The notes below the pieces were generated by a model that saw only the letters and a list, made by a program, of their open reading frames with translations, did no database searches and had not been told where the DNA came from. Of a stretch of 64,000 bases of DNA, positions 1 to 10,890 are shown piece by piece. The first letter of the stretch is position 1; the number at the start of each line of letters is the position of its first letter. The stretch is taken from IMG/VR virus record IMGVR_UViG_3300023210_000011, positions 62,001 to 126,000 of that record, one strand, 5' to 3'. Made by a program: the position numbers and the translations under genes. Source of the DNA: a virus.

Positions 1-3000
1 AACACGCCTGCTGCGCTCTCAAACGCGAAGTCGGGGGACGTCCTCACCATCGATGTGGGAGTGAACGCCGGTTCATACGTCATCGACAAGGTCTATACCT
101 ACAAGATCTACCACGGCGGGAGCATCGTCTCGACCGATCCGTCGTCGTCCGCCGACGACTACTTGGATGCCCGCGTGGCTTACACGTTCTCCGTGGTCAC
201 GGTCAAGGGTGAGTTCCCGGTGGCGCCCCTTGAGGGCCTGGCGGACTTCTTCTCCACGAGGACCGCATCTCCCCTGGCCTTCCCGTCAGCTCCGAGCTTC
301 GACGTGGAGAGCAAGATCACGACGGGCCCCTCAGCGGGCAAGGAGCTGGGACCGTGGGAAGTGGTCCAGGAGTCCTTCACCTGGCTGTTCGCGACTCTGG
401 GCAGCGCCGGTTTCGACGTCCCCAGCGAGTTCGTCCTCGACGCCGGGGCGGTCCTGAAGAGCTTGACCAAGGGCTTCTTCGGCTCCTACCAGGTGGGCAG
501 GCCGACGGCAGAGCAGATCGTACGGCTCTTCTTCACCGAGCCCACCTCCGTCACGACGTTCGGCCCCACCAGCTGCGCGAACTACTCCTGGAATGAGGAG
601 GTGACCAGCCCGGCAGATGTCACCGGAGGGGACATCACCCTCCCAGTGGCCAGCAGTGAGGGCCTCGAGGCGGCGCTCACGTTCGTGGGTGCAGCTTCAC
701 GTACCACCCTGACCGGCACAGTGACCGCTGCCATCGCGGCGCTGACCTCCTTCACTGAGCTGGCAACGGCGCTCCAAGAGCTGCTGGACCCGGACGAAGA
801 TCTGGTCCGGTTCACGGGTGCCGAGTCTTCCTGGGGAAGCACCACCGGATCGATCACCGTGAGTCCGATTGAGCGCGGGGTGGGGACCACTCTGACAATC
901 GCTGCAGAGGACCGTGAAGACGGATTCCGCCACTTCGGCTTCTCAGACGAGGAGGGAGGCGGAGTGCTCCAGATTCCGAACTCGGTGGCGTTCCCTGCCG
1001 CGGGCTTCCTGTCTCTGAGCGCAGAGATCGATACGACCCCGTTCGGGGTCTATTACGTCGAAGATGACGTAGTGATCGTGGTGGGAGAGACTCTCACGAT
1101 CACCCAGACTCCTGGGGACTTCGACATCACGCCGCTGGCGGTGATGCGCGTAGACGATCCGGTGTTCGGCGGCATCAAGACGGTGGTTCTGTTCGACCCG
1201 GCCAGCTTCGCGGTGCTGGACCCGGGGGACACTCCGCAGGTCACTCTGGGCTCGGGTACCTACGACATCCTGAGTGCGTCGTCGGTTCTTGGCATCAACA
1301 CCACCTCCGGCGCCACCTACCTGTACCTGGGGTACTCGGCTCTCGAAGAGACCCTGCTCACTGGAATGCAGGCATCCATCGTCTCCGCGATTCTGGCCGT
1401 GGCCATCTCCGACGGGATTCTGGGTGCGGCGACGAGCTACGAGTCCTGGGAGCAGGAGCTGATCACAGGGTTCAGCGTGGCGGGAGACGGCCTCGACCTT
1501 GAGATCTCCGTGGAGTCAGAATCGGACTGGATGGTCTTCGAGTTCCGGACCAAGCTCTACGACGGGACCACCCTCCTGTCGGTGAACATCGACACCTCCG
1601 CAGCCCTCACAGGGACGCTGACCCTCACGGAGATCTTCACCCTTGAGGTCACGCAGCTGGATGCCACGACGCTGACTGCCGCGCTGGCAGACAGTGGGGC
1701 CTCTGCGCTTGAGTTCGAGCAGGCCATTCTGGCGAACATCGCCAACGCCGATGACCTGGCGAGTGCGCTCAACGCCCTCAATGTGGCGGGAGATCTCGGT
1801 CAGTTCGTCTCCCTGTCTGCCGACGGGGGTGATCCTCAGGACGAGCTCGTCCTGCGGGTGCTGGCCGCTGACCAACAGGATGCGGTTCTGGAAGCTGCCA
1901 CGTCGCTCTGCTTCGACGCTGCTACGCCGCACACCACTCTCGAGAGCGTGGTGTGGACTGCTGACGGAACTTCAGAGCCTGGAGAACTCCAGGAAGGAGT
2001 TCTGCATCCGAATGTGCCCACGCTGTTCAGTGTCCCCGCAGGCACCACCGAGCTCCAGTTCGTGGCTTCGGGCACTGAGAGCCCGCGAGAGGTGTTCCCG
2101 GGAGCGTCCACGACCGGGCAGTCCACCCCCATGGAGCTGCCGCGGGATGCTCGGCTGTCCGCGCACTACGACGACGCGGGGTCCTTCCGGGCCATCGCAT
2201 CCGACCCATCCCTTCCCGCATTCGTCCTTTCCGACGTGCATGTCGGGGAAGATTTCCTCCGCGTCTTCGAGCAGAAGATCCTGGCGGAAGTCGTCAGTTC
2301 TGCTTCTGAGGCCGTCCCGGAGAAGGCCGACCGGGTCATCGCTGTGGCGACCGAGGCCGGCTCCAACATCGTCAGCCTCCTGGGGACTGAGGACTACTCC
2401 TTCCTGTCTCCCACGTCTGAGCTGGACCGCGATGCTCTCCGTGAGGGGGACATGCTGTTCACGGAGGAAGGGGACCTGGCGTCGGGCTACCAGATCATCG
2501 ATGTGGCCGAGAACCAGCTCACCCTGGATCGGCCCATGCCCTTCACCACGGGGCAGGTCTACCGGTCCGGAAACGAGGGCATGGTCGAGGAGACAGACAT
2601 CTTCGTGGACCCCACAGGGCCGTTCATCTCGGACGATGTGGGTCGGTATGTCACCATCTACGCGTCGAATTTCCCTGGAATGGACGGCAGCTACCAGATC
2701 TTGGAGGTCACCAACGCCTCTACGGTAGTCCTCGACATGGACGCATTCCCCGTGACCGAGACCGGGCTGCACTGGGCGGTGGTCCGTGCGCCCGTAGACG
2801 AGCTCGGGGACTCTGAGATCGACGGGTTCAACGAGATGCACGGCCTCCGGCCGGTGCGGCTCTACTCGGGGATCCCCTCTGAGTGGCGGATTGTGGGGGT
2901 TCACCCCTCGATCAGCCGGCAGTCCTCGTACCTCACCTGCTCGTACAGCGACGCGTACTTCCCATCTCCGTACGAGGTCCAGCGCAACCTGGCCGCCTAC

Positions 3001-3819
3001 GGGCCGATTCGAGGGGTCAACCAGCCCTACGCGGTGATCCGGAGGGCCACCAAGCACCTCTCATCGACCGAGATGAAGTCTCAGGGGCTTGATAGGGGCC
3101 TGTACTACGCAGATGTGCGGGCGTTCTCCCTGGGTGGAGACCCGGTCTTCAACATCCCGAAGGACACGTCCCTCACTCCTCTGTTCGGCACCTACCACTC
3201 CGATGGCTACCGCCTCGAGGTGGAGGACCCGCTGTTCTCGTACAGCTCTGCGGAGCGGTGCAAGATCCGCATGAGTCCTCGATTCCTGCCCGCAGACCTC
3301 ACGGACATCGAAGAGAACAAGATCTCTCTGGAGCGGTCCAGGTACCAGGTCACCCATGAGTTCTCGTCTCTGGTGGCGCAGGTGCAGGCTCTCCTGCTGT
3401 CCCGGTCTGACCGCACGCTCTGCGCAGATCCCCTCGCGCGCCACTTCCTGCCCTCCTACGTCTACGTGGACATCCGGGCCCTGGGCGGCGACTCCGAGAG
3501 CATGGCGGCGGACATCTACGCCTTCATCGACAGCCTCGAACCCGAAGAGGTCCTCGATGTCTCGCGGCTGGAGAAGTTCCTCCACTCCAACGACGTGTCC
3601 TCCTACGAGCACCCGGTGGTCATCCAGATCGTGACGCACGATCTCTACCGGCGGCGAGTCCTGACCAGGTCCACGGACACGATCGGCAGCTCCTTGGATG
3701 AGGCAGACTTCTCCGGAAGCCACCGCACGACGTTCTACATCCCGGGCCCTCCCAGCTTCTCCGATGGCTCCCGAGAGGGGGCAGAGCGCATCTTGATCTC
3801 GGGCAGGACCAATGGCTGA
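1..3819 (+). CDS. Giant baseplate/tail protein, 5' end missing (candidate gp6/J-like baseplate component)
   Basis: The frame is open from the first base, so the start lies upstream; 1272 residues are visible and the GTG at 55 is not a believable start. The C-terminal ~150 residues (a segment with VYVDIRALGGDSE followed by helices and SYEHPVVIQIV) look like the C-terminal part of phage baseplate J/gp6-type proteins, which form the wedge ring joining tail tube and fibres; this is a weak, by-eye match. Around residues 815-925 there are two copies of a small beta module (GDMLF...GYQIIDV...LTLDRP; GRYVTIY...GSYQILEV) that recurs in the two next giant tail genes. The remainder is beta- and Thr/Ser-rich with no enzymatic motif. 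Its stop overlaps the next ATG by 8 bases, so the tail genes are probably one transcript. Confidence 0.75.
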   Translation, partial: NTPAALSNAKSGDVLTIDVGVNAGSYVIDKVYTYKIYHGGSIVSTDPSSSADDYLDARVAYTFSVVTVKGEFPVAPLEGLADFFSTRTASPLAFPSAPSFDVESKITTGPSAGKELGPWEVVQESFTWLFATLGSAGFDVPSEFVLDAGAVLKSLTKGFFGSYQVGRPTAEQIVRLFFTEPTSVTTFGPTSCANYSWNEEVTSPADVTGGDITLPVASSEGLEAALTFVGAASRTTLTGTVTAAIAALTSFTELATALQELLDPDEDLVRFTGAESSWGSTTGSITVSPIERGVGTTLTIAAEDREDGFRHFGFSDEEGGGVLQIPNSVAFPAAGFLSLSAEIDTTPFGVYYVEDDVVIVVGETLTITQTPGDFDITPLAVMRVDDPVFGGIKTVVLFDPASFAVLDPGDTPQVTLGSGTYDILSASSVLGINTTSGATYLYLGYSALEETLLTGMQASIVSAILAVAISDGILGAATSYESWEQELITGFSVAGDGLDLEISVESESDWMVFEFRTKLYDGTTLLSVNIDTSAALTGTLTLTEIFTLEVTQLDATTLTAALADSGASALEFEQAILANIANADDLASALNALNVAGDLGQFVSLSADGGDPQDELVLRVLAADQQDAVLEAATSLCFDAATPHTTLESVVWTADGTSEPGELQEGVLHPNVPTLFSVPAGTTELQFVASGTESPREVFPGASTTGQSTPMELPRDARLSAHYDDAGSFRAIASDPSLPAFVLSDVHVGEDFLRVFEQKILAEVVSSASEAVPEKADRVIAVATEAGSNIVSLLGTEDYSFLSPTSELDRDALREGDMLFTEEGDLASGYQIIDVAENQLTLDRPMPFTTGQVYRSGNEGMVEETDIFVDPTGPFISDDVGRYVTIYASNFPGMDGSYQILEVTNASTVVLDMDAFPVTETGLHWAVVRAPVDELGDSEIDGFNEMHGLRPVRLYSGIPSEWRIVGVHPSISRQSSYLTCSYSDAYFPSPYEVQRNLAAYGPIRGVNQPYAVIRRATKHLSSTEMKSQGLDRGLYYADVRAFSLGGDPVFNIPKDTSLTPLFGTYHSDGYRLEVEDPLFSYSSAERCKIRMSPRFLPADLTDIEENKISLERSRYQVTHEFSSLVAQVQALLLSRSDRTLCADPLARHFLPSYVYVDIRALGGDSESMAADIYAFIDSLEPEEVLDVSRLEKFLHSNDVSSYEHPVVIQIVTHDLYRRRVLTRSTDTIGSSLDEADFSGSHRTTFYIPGPPSFSDGSREGAERILISGRTNG

Positions 3820-6127
3820 TCCCACCATCGTCAACCGCGTCCCCGGAGAGGGGGAGGAGATGAACCCTCTCCAGCCCGTCTACTTCGGGGTGCGGGATGC
3901 CGATTACCGAACCAGCTTGGCCTCGGTGTCGGCGCTGATGACGTTCTCGCAGCAGCAGTACGCAGCGGAAGAGCTCCCACAGGACGAGAGGTTCTTCATC
4001 GACGTGTTCAGCGATGGTGTCCCCATCGCGCGGACGGGCGAGATCGTAGACCGTGCCCTGGACACTCCGCCGCAGGGCCCAGTGCTCACCTTGACCAACC
4101 AGTCGGCGGACACAGAGAGTGGGACCCTCTTCCTGGAAGAGATCGCCACTCCGCGTGCGCCGGTAGGCTGTGAGATCCGGTTCTCCGTGCAGGCGTTCAC
4201 ACTGGGCACGGCGCTGCCCTACCAGGCGAACTCAGACTACGCAGGGATCATGTTCGGGCTGATTCACTGGCCCACTGGGTCTGCGGTGACGGTCTACCTG
4301 TGCGACGACGGTGCCACCAAGTACCTCGAGTTCGCCAGTCCTTCGCAGGATGGGTCGGGGACCCGCTCGGTGGCCGAGAGAATCGACTTCGACTGGAGTG
4401 TGAATCCTGTCGAGAATGACTTCCGGATCTTGTGGGATCTGACCGCGACTACGGCCAAGATCTACCTCTTCTCCACCGATGCGGACAATGAAGAGACCCT
4501 TCTGCACTCGGAGTCCACCTCGGGATGGCCTCTTCTCCTGTCCTCCGCCCGCATGGGGAATCGCACCCGAGAGGACGAGGACGAGCGGGTCGTCGCGTTC
4601 GTAGGCATCGACGGGAACCGGAGCAGCGGGGACACCGAGATTGACATCGAGGACATCGTACTCGAGCATCATGGTGAGATTCTCATCAGCAGTGGGATCC
4701 AGACTCCCCGCTCCTCCGCGGTGGTCACGTCGAATGCGATGACGCGCGTGGTGGTGGCTTCGGACACCGCGTCCTGGACAAACCTGGATGCGTCTTTCGC
4801 GGGAGAGGAAGATGAGATCTTCAATCTCCAGCGCCTCGCAGACTCATCCGACAGCTCGATGGTGGTCCGAGAGGAGACAGATCTGCAGTCGGAGTCGTTC
4901 CTGGTCCTCGGGAAGATGCAGCCCCAGAGCTCTCTGCACGCAGGGTCATTCAGCACTGGGATGGGGTTCACCCTGGTAGACGGCACGAAGGAGGCCAGTT
5001 TCAGGTTCCTCGAACGTGAGTCGATGACCGTCGGGATCTTCACAGGCACCAACCGGGACATCGACACCGACTACGAGCAGGCGGAGCTGGACTGGAGCGA
5101 CGAACTCCCCGAGCTCATGCTGATCGCGAACTCTGCGTCCGACTTCTGCCATCTCTACGCGACCGACGGTTCCCTGCTCGACGAGGTTGAGCCTGAGATC
5201 TCCCTGGCGTACACCGCCCTCCCAGCAGCGGCAGACACCACCCCTCGAGTGTCCCTGGGGTTCGTGGACACCGACGGAGGGGTGGGCCTCTTTGATGGCT
5301 TCCTGGTCTCAGACTCGTTCACCCTGCTGCCCCGGTGCATCTTCTACTACCCGTACTTGTCGGCCGCGGTGCCCTCCGGGGATTGGACGGTCACGAGCTC
5401 TGACGCTGGGCACTCCTACGACGCGACCTCCAAGACCTGGCAGATCCGCCCCACTGCGGAGGACGAGCACACATTCTGTTCTCTGACCTACGCAGAGCAA
5501 GACCTCCTCGTCAACGAGACAGGCCTGGCGGTGCTCATGCGCGTGACGGTCGGCGACCGCAAGGCGTATGGGCAGACCAACGAGCCGCGCATTCCCTCTC
5601 CTGCGCTGCTTGCCATCGATGTGGGCAGTGGGCGCTTCCTTCAGATCCAGTTCGTCTCAGATCTCCCGTCGTCAGACCCTGCGAGCCGCACGTTCGTGTT
5701 CGTCTCCCAGGACGCGCAGGACTACCTCGAGGTGCTCAACCCGCGCTCTGCGCTGGGACAGCTCATCTCGGCCCCCATCGACCTGTCGGAAGAGCACTTC
5801 ATCCTGGTCGCGTATCGGCCGCGTGGGGGCATCCAGGTCTTCTTGGACATGGATCCGGCCCCTGCCATCGATATCCCCTGGGGCGAGAAGGATGTGGTTG
5901 CGCGGGAGGACGTAGCGAGCGTGCTGACCGGAACTACCGTGTCTATCGGCTCGATCCCGACGATTGACGCAGGAAACGTGATGGACGTGGATGTGCGGAT
6001 GATCGCGTCGTCCCGTGGATCGGGACATGATTTTGCCGTTACACTGGCGGTGCCAGAGGCGGACCTCGAGGACAAGATCTACGGGGCGCAGGCCAACGTC
6101 TTCATCGATGTCACGGACACTGACTGA
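3812..6127 (+). CDS. Tail-associated structural protein with lectin/LamG-like beta domains
   Basis: 771 residues, ATG overlapping the preceding stop, with AGGA just upstream. I recognise no named family. The sequence has three long beta-rich segments of about 130-160 residues (roughly 75-235, 335-465 and 530-690), each alternating hydrophobic strands with acidic loops and ending in short IxI/VxV strands. This resembles concanavalin/laminin-G-type sandwiches used for glycan binding or as spacers in tail fibres. No Cys-rich or catalytic motif is visible. It sits between two baseplate-like giants and its stop overlaps the next start (TGATG), so it is likely made with them and assembled at the tail tip. 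The function is inferred from position and fold-like pattern only. Confidence 0.7.
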   Translation: MADPTIVNRVPGEGEEMNPLQPVYFGVRDADYRTSLASVSALMTFSQQQYAAEELPQDERFFIDVFSDGVPIARTGEIVDRALDTPPQGPVLTLTNQSADTESGTLFLEEIATPRAPVGCEIRFSVQAFTLGTALPYQANSDYAGIMFGLIHWPTGSAVTVYLCDDGATKYLEFASPSQDGSGTRSVAERIDFDWSVNPVENDFRILWDLTATTAKIYLFSTDADNEETLLHSESTSGWPLLLSSARMGNRTREDEDERVVAFVGIDGNRSSGDTEIDIEDIVLEHHGEILISSGIQTPRSSAVVTSNAMTRVVVASDTASWTNLDASFAGEEDEIFNLQRLADSSDSSMVVREETDLQSESFLVLGKMQPQSSLHAGSFSTGMGFTLVDGTKEASFRFLERESMTVGIFTGTNRDIDTDYEQAELDWSDELPELMLIANSASDFCHLYATDGSLLDEVEPEISLAYTALPAAADTTPRVSLGFVDTDGGVGLFDGFLVSDSFTLLPRCIFYYPYLSAAVPSGDWTVTSSDAGHSYDATSKTWQIRPTAEDEHTFCSLTYAEQDLLVNETGLAVLMRVTVGDRKAYGQTNEPRIPSPALLAIDVGSGRFLQIQFVSDLPSSDPASRTFVFVSQDAQDYLEVLNPRSALGQLISAPIDLSEEHFILVAYRPRGGIQVFLDMDPAPAIDIPWGEKDVVAREDVASVLTGTTVSIGSIPTIDAGNVMDVDVRMIASSRGSGHDFAVTLAVPEADLEDKIYGAQANVFIDVTDTD

Positions 6128-9100
6128 TGCCGAGCACCCTCGAGACTCACCGCCTCGGCGTGGCCGACCTGAATCGGCGGCCAACCGCGCGAGTGACTCC
6201 CGAAGAGGCGACCGGCATCCTCGGCGCCATTCTGCCCATCAGTGGTGCAGGTTCCACCCTCGAGGGGCAGCCCTTCGACGACATGGCGTACACCTGGACC
6301 CTCCGCGCCCCCATCGGGAGCGAGGCCGAGCTGCGCTTTGAGGATTCTCAGCAGCAGGTGGCGCAGCTCGAAGGGGACATCACCGGGGTCTACATCGTCA
6401 GCCTCGTAGTCTCCGCCAATGGCCTGGACAGTGAGGCGGCAGAAGCTGCGCTCTTCTTCTCGGCCGCCACGGTACCTGCAGTCCGCCGTCACAATGTGCC
6501 GGGCGACTTCATGTTCTCGGTGCTGTCGGATTTCTGGCGCTTGGTGAACGACCGGGAGGTCTTTCCCATCGTCTGGTCTTCCTACACGCAGGCGGTGGCC
6601 TCAGACTACCTGCGGGCATTCCAGATCGATCGAGCGAAGTCGATTGCGACTGTTCAGCCGCTCTTCCAGGCGCGGTGGATCGATTTCAGTCCTGTAGTGG
6701 AGATCTCCGCACCCGAGGTGGACGCCATCTTTGGGTACCCGCAGAGCGGGACTGGAGCGTTCACTGGCAGCGTGACCTTCGTGGGGCAGGGGATTGTGGT
6801 CTCCCGGAGGGAGCTCCGCCTTCTGGGCGGGACCACGTCTCTGGCCATCGGGACTGACCTCCAGATCTTCGCCGGCTCCAGTGCAGGCGAGTACCAGATC
6901 AACCGGCTGAGCGCAGATGAGCAGGGGTACGTGGTGTCGGGCTCGACTCCGCTTCCCGGGAAAGATGTGGTCTTTTCCGGTGTGGACCTGGTGGCCCCTG
7001 TCTCTTCCCTGGATGCGCCCTACGCGCCCAGCACGGACTTCGAGGCAGAAGGAGTGGAGGTTGGAGACTTCCTTTCCATCTCTACGGGCCGTAATGCCGG
7101 GTACTACGAGGTGACTGCGGTGTCCGGGGCGACCCTGGCCGTCTCCCCCTCTCTGCCGTTCCGAGGGTCGAACATCTCGTTCGAGTTCCTGCGTCCGGTG
7201 CGCTGCAGCTTCCTGCGTCCTGCGGGCGCCGCCACCTCCACGGTCTACATCCCGTTCGACGAGGCAGATCTGACTGTCTACGACGCGCAGGATGTCCGCG
7301 GGGCCGGAGAGGTGGTGGCGCCGTACGAGATCACAGTTCAGGCAGAGCACGTCCTGGATTCCGCCCTCGGGCGGGAGCTTGTGATCCTCTCGGGGTCGCT
7401 CTCTGGGCAAAGATTCCCGATCTCTACGATCAACTCGGCGGGCTCTGGGTACATCGTCTCGCGCGCCATCCCACTGGAGACGTTCCCGGAGACCGTCCAG
7501 TACGGCTTTGTCGTGGGACGGGGGATTCAGGAGCGAATCCTGGCCCTCGATGGCGTTGGGCACCAGATCGCGTCGTACGAAGTCATCCGAGGATTGCCGC
7601 CAGAGGACGCCGGAGGTCGCGGAGACCTCTGGGCCGTGCGACTTGCCTCCGCGACAGCACCGGCCGGCGTAGAGGCGCTGCCGTGGCGAATCAGCCCCAT
7701 CCTGAGATCCTCCGAGCAGGATTTCCAGGGCTTGGCGGTTCGTGCGGGAGATCTGCTCTACCTTGAGGTGAGCCGAGTAGACCTCGAAACCGCCACGCTG
7801 GTCCCCGCACAGGTGACGGGGGTGTCCGGGTCTGTAGTGGCGTTCGAGCTCGGAACGGGAGAGCTCGAGTACGGAACGGACGAGGACGGCAGGTACTACC
7901 GGGGTGAGCTCTCTGCCGAGGAGATTCTGCAGATCTCCGGAGATCTCTCCATCCCGACGGTGACAATCGGGTCCACGGATGAGGCGCTGCTGACCAACGC
8001 GGCGCTGGACATCTACGCCCTGCTGAACGGGTCTACGTTCCGGCGAGAGATGTCCAACCTGCCGCTGGATCCGACTACATCGGTGGATCTGGGCGGGTTC
8101 TTCACGATTCGCGTGTGGCCGAAGAAGATCGTGCGGAACTCCGCCATCCCGCTCCTCGACCTGGTTGATCCGATCTACTCGGTCCCCGCCCTGTTCGAGT
8201 ACCCCACAGCAGAGAGCGTGGCAGAGACCGCAGACGGCTGGCAGATCACCTACGAGGATCGGACCTCTGCCCTGCTGGACCGTGAGCCCGTACAGATGGT
8301 CGAGAACTCCGACTACCTGCTGGTCGGTTCCACGGTCTCTGGTGCCGCGCTGAGTACGACATCGGGTAGCGCCCGAGTCTCCATCGCAGACGTAGACCTT
8401 GTGTCCTCGGGCATCCGTGGTGGGGATAGCTTGGAGCTCCTGACGGGGCTTAGCAAGGGCACCTTCGTGGTTCGCGCGGTGCTGTCGGCATCGGATCTAC
8501 TGATCACCCCTCGGGATGTGGATGGCCGCTACCCCGTGGCCACAGAGTCCGCGGTTGAGTTCACCATCTCCCGTGCGGAGGCGGTCACTACCCTTGAGAT
8601 GGTGCGCAGCTTCTCTCCCTCGAGCCCTGCTCCAGAGGTCTTGTGGGCGCCGCTCGTCCTGCTGGAGAACACTCGGTACATCGAGGACAACTTCGGCCTC
8701 ATGGTTGGGGCGGAGCGGGCAGATCTGGATGCGTTCGGCACGACGCAGATCACCTACCGCTCGGCGGTCGCGGGCCTCATGTACGCATGGGCGACCGGGC
8801 CAGTGCTCAGAAGCGCGGAGATCGGGGCGCACATCCTGGGAGATCTGCCGGTGACGGAGAAGCTCTGTGAGATCGTGGAGATCAACACGGAGTACACAGA
8901 GAACTACGGGCGCGTCCTGGTGGAAGAGCTCAACAATGAGGGGACCGGGACAGGCCTTCTCCAGAGCTACCGGTACCGCCGTTCAGATCTCTACAGCCTC
9001 GCCACCTTCCGGGGCCTGGCACTCAACCCCGAAACGGGGCTGACCTTCGCGGAGGGGGACATCCTCGCCCCGTTCACCCCACTCACGAACAGCATCCTGG

Positions 9101-10890
9101 TCACAGATCGGATCGAGCGCCCAAACTGGTGGCGCGAGTTCTCGGATGTCGCAGGAAGCGTAGAGCTCCAGAAGTACCACTCCTGGCAGGTGGAGGTAGA
9201 TCTCCAGGCCACGGACTCGAGAGACCTGCCGCTGATCGCGGACTTCCTGGGGAAGATTCGCCCGATCTACACCAAGCCCACAGTGCTCGGTGTCCTGTCT
9301 CTCTTGGACACAGTGACCGTAGAGGACGATCTCTCGTTCATCCTCGACGCGTTCCTCTACGACGATCCCGCGTTCAGCAGGCAGTCGAGCCACATGTTCG
9401 ACGACTACAGCGGCAGCAGCCTGGCGCTACGTCGAGTGGACTTCGGGAGTCAGAGCGTCCGTTCGCTGTTCCAGGGAGATGACCTGGTGATGAGTGCCGG
9501 CTCAGGGGTGCTCACGTCTGCCCGTGGGGGGTTCCTCACAGGGACAGTGGGCGACGATGTCACCCTCCCGTACATCAACCGCATTTTTGAGGACGAAGTC
9601 CAGATTCGTGGAGAGGGCTTCGTGCGTGCGGGAGACCACTTCTTCATCACCTCCGGCCCAAACCGGGGCCGCTACGAAGTGTCCACCGTAGACTCTGACA
9701 CGCAGGTCACGGTGGTCCAAGCAGATGGAGAGGTGCCCCGAAGCCTGGAGATCTCCGCAGTCCAGGACGACTCCGAGGCGTACTTCCACATCGTCCGAGA
9801 CACGAGCCCGATTCTGTCCACGGGAACCCTGACTGCGATCGACGCGAACACCGTCGTGGACTCCAGCGCGACGTTCCGGTCAGATGGGGTGACCTCGGAA
9901 GACCGGCTCATCGTGCTGTCCGGCGCCAACCAGGGGGTGTACCGGATCTTCGCAGCTGGGGTGTACGACCCCACCCCTGAGATCTTCGTAGATCAGGAGA
10001 CAAAGCTCACCCTCGAGACTGAGCTCCCCGATTCTGGGGATCTGGAGGACTACCGGATCGAGAGGTGGGCGCTGGGAGCCAACCCCGTCTTCTCCTCCGC
10101 GGCTACCGGCACCATCGGGGGAACCATCATCACCGCTACGGATGTGTCGCTGTACGATGTCGAGCGGGATGACCGAGTCGTAGACCAGGCCTCCGGCGCG
10201 GTCTACCGGGTGATTGCCACTGTTGGGGATGAGATCTTCGTAGACCGCGCCCTTGAGGCGACCATCGCAGGCGACATCGAGGTCAACAAGCTGGTCTTCG
10301 AGGGAGACGGGGATGATAGCGACTACCGCCTCGAGCGCCTCATGGGGTACGACCTGCTTGAGATGGACATCTACTGGCCCCTGACCCTCGTGGATACCTT
10401 CGTCTCCATGACGCTGACCATCGACGGGGACGTGGCGGATGCCGGAGCTGCGCCTTCTGCGGTGGCGGGAGACGTGCTCATCCTCCCGATTGAGTGGACC
10501 GACGCCGACGCCGACCTCACACCCGACCCTGACGAGGTCACCACAAGCGTGTCCCACGGGGCGTACCGGATCACCGGCATCTCCGGGAACGAGATCACAG
10601 TTGACTCGACCTTCCCCGGGGTAGAGGTGGGGGTCACCCCCGAGTCCGGGGTTCCGGGGTACACCTACACTCCTGCAGCCTCCTTCCAGGTCACCGGGAC
10701 CGGAGACACGATCGCCTGCGCAGACGACGTGGAGATCTTGGGCGTGCGCCCCGGAGACTTCATCGAGATCGAGGATTGGACGGTGGCGATCTTGGGGGTC
10801 AGTGGGGCGTACCTGACTCTGGCGGAGACCACAGATCTCACGATCGGGGCCTCCTACACTGGTAGAATCTTCAGGAAGGAAACTCCGTGA
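6127..10890 (+). CDS. Giant baseplate wedge-like tail protein with repeated beta modules
   Basis: 1587 residues. Residues ~1-115 look like an Ig-like beta domain. Residues ~119-190 (VRRHNVPGDFMF, FWRLVNDREVFPIVWSS, LYQ-like helices) and ~850-1070 (TYRSAVAGLMYAWATGP, GAHILGDLPVTEK, a basic KIRPIYTK segment) resemble conserved parts of large phage baseplate-connecting proteins. Between and after them are about nine copies of a ~30-residue module of the form GDxLxIxSGxxxGxYxVxxVxxxxLxVxxxL, starting near residues 243, 313, 415, 765, 1168, 1258, 1348, 1447 and 1542. No enzyme motif is seen. The start is ATG in a TGATG overlap. The likely role is tail-tip or baseplate architecture; the exact homolog is not certain. 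Confidence 0.8.
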   Translation: MPSTLETHRLGVADLNRRPTARVTPEEATGILGAILPISGAGSTLEGQPFDDMAYTWTLRAPIGSEAELRFEDSQQQVAQLEGDITGVYIVSLVVSANGLDSEAAEAALFFSAATVPAVRRHNVPGDFMFSVLSDFWRLVNDREVFPIVWSSYTQAVASDYLRAFQIDRAKSIATVQPLFQARWIDFSPVVEISAPEVDAIFGYPQSGTGAFTGSVTFVGQGIVVSRRELRLLGGTTSLAIGTDLQIFAGSSAGEYQINRLSADEQGYVVSGSTPLPGKDVVFSGVDLVAPVSSLDAPYAPSTDFEAEGVEVGDFLSISTGRNAGYYEVTAVSGATLAVSPSLPFRGSNISFEFLRPVRCSFLRPAGAATSTVYIPFDEADLTVYDAQDVRGAGEVVAPYEITVQAEHVLDSALGRELVILSGSLSGQRFPISTINSAGSGYIVSRAIPLETFPETVQYGFVVGRGIQERILALDGVGHQIASYEVIRGLPPEDAGGRGDLWAVRLASATAPAGVEALPWRISPILRSSEQDFQGLAVRAGDLLYLEVSRVDLETATLVPAQVTGVSGSVVAFELGTGELEYGTDEDGRYYRGELSAEEILQISGDLSIPTVTIGSTDEALLTNAALDIYALLNGSTFRREMSNLPLDPTTSVDLGGFFTIRVWPKKIVRNSAIPLLDLVDPIYSVPALFEYPTAESVAETADGWQITYEDRTSALLDREPVQMVENSDYLLVGSTVSGAALSTTSGSARVSIADVDLVSSGIRGGDSLELLTGLSKGTFVVRAVLSASDLLITPRDVDGRYPVATESAVEFTISRAEAVTTLEMVRSFSPSSPAPEVLWAPLVLLENTRYIEDNFGLMVGAERADLDAFGTTQITYRSAVAGLMYAWATGPVLRSAEIGAHILGDLPVTEKLCEIVEINTEYTENYGRVLVEELNNEGTGTGLLQSYRYRRSDLYSLATFRGLALNPETGLTFAEGDILAPFTPLTNSILVTDRIERPNWWREFSDVAGSVELQKYHSWQVEVDLQATDSRDLPLIADFLGKIRPIYTKPTVLGVLSLLDTVTVEDDLSFILDAFLYDDPAFSRQSSHMFDDYSGSSLALRRVDFGSQSVRSLFQGDDLVMSAGSGVLTSARGGFLTGTVGDDVTLPYINRIFEDEVQIRGEGFVRAGDHFFITSGPNRGRYEVSTVDSDTQVTVVQADGEVPRSLEISAVQDDSEAYFHIVRDTSPILSTGTLTAIDANTVVDSSATFRSDGVTSEDRLIVLSGANQGVYRIFAAGVYDPTPEIFVDQETKLTLETELPDSGDLEDYRIERWALGANPVFSSAATGTIGGTIITATDVSLYDVERDDRVVDQASGAVYRVIATVGDEIFVDRALEATIAGDIEVNKLVFEGDGDDSDYRLERLMGYDLLEMDIYWPLTLVDTFVSMTLTIDGDVADAGAAPSAVAGDVLILPIEWTDADADLTPDPDEVTTSVSHGAYRITGISGNEITVDSTFPGVEVGVTPESGVPGYTYTPAASFQVTGTGDTIACADDVEILGVRPGDFIEIEDWTVAILGVSGAYLTLAETTDLTIGASYTGRIFRKETP
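6853..10851 (+). repeat. Nine-copy degenerate protein repeat (GD...SG...G.Y.V module)
   Basis: In-frame repeats within the 1587-residue tail protein. Aligned by eye, each copy has a Gly-Asp turn, a strand ending in Ser-Gly or Ala-Gly, a Gly-x-Tyr-x-Val/Ile strand and a final strand before a Pro/Phe. Copies are separated by unequal linkers and are not similar as DNA, so they are old protein repeats, not recent tandem duplications. The same module occurs twice in the preceding partial gene and at least twice near residues 330-480 of the large fibre gene. Confidence 0.6.
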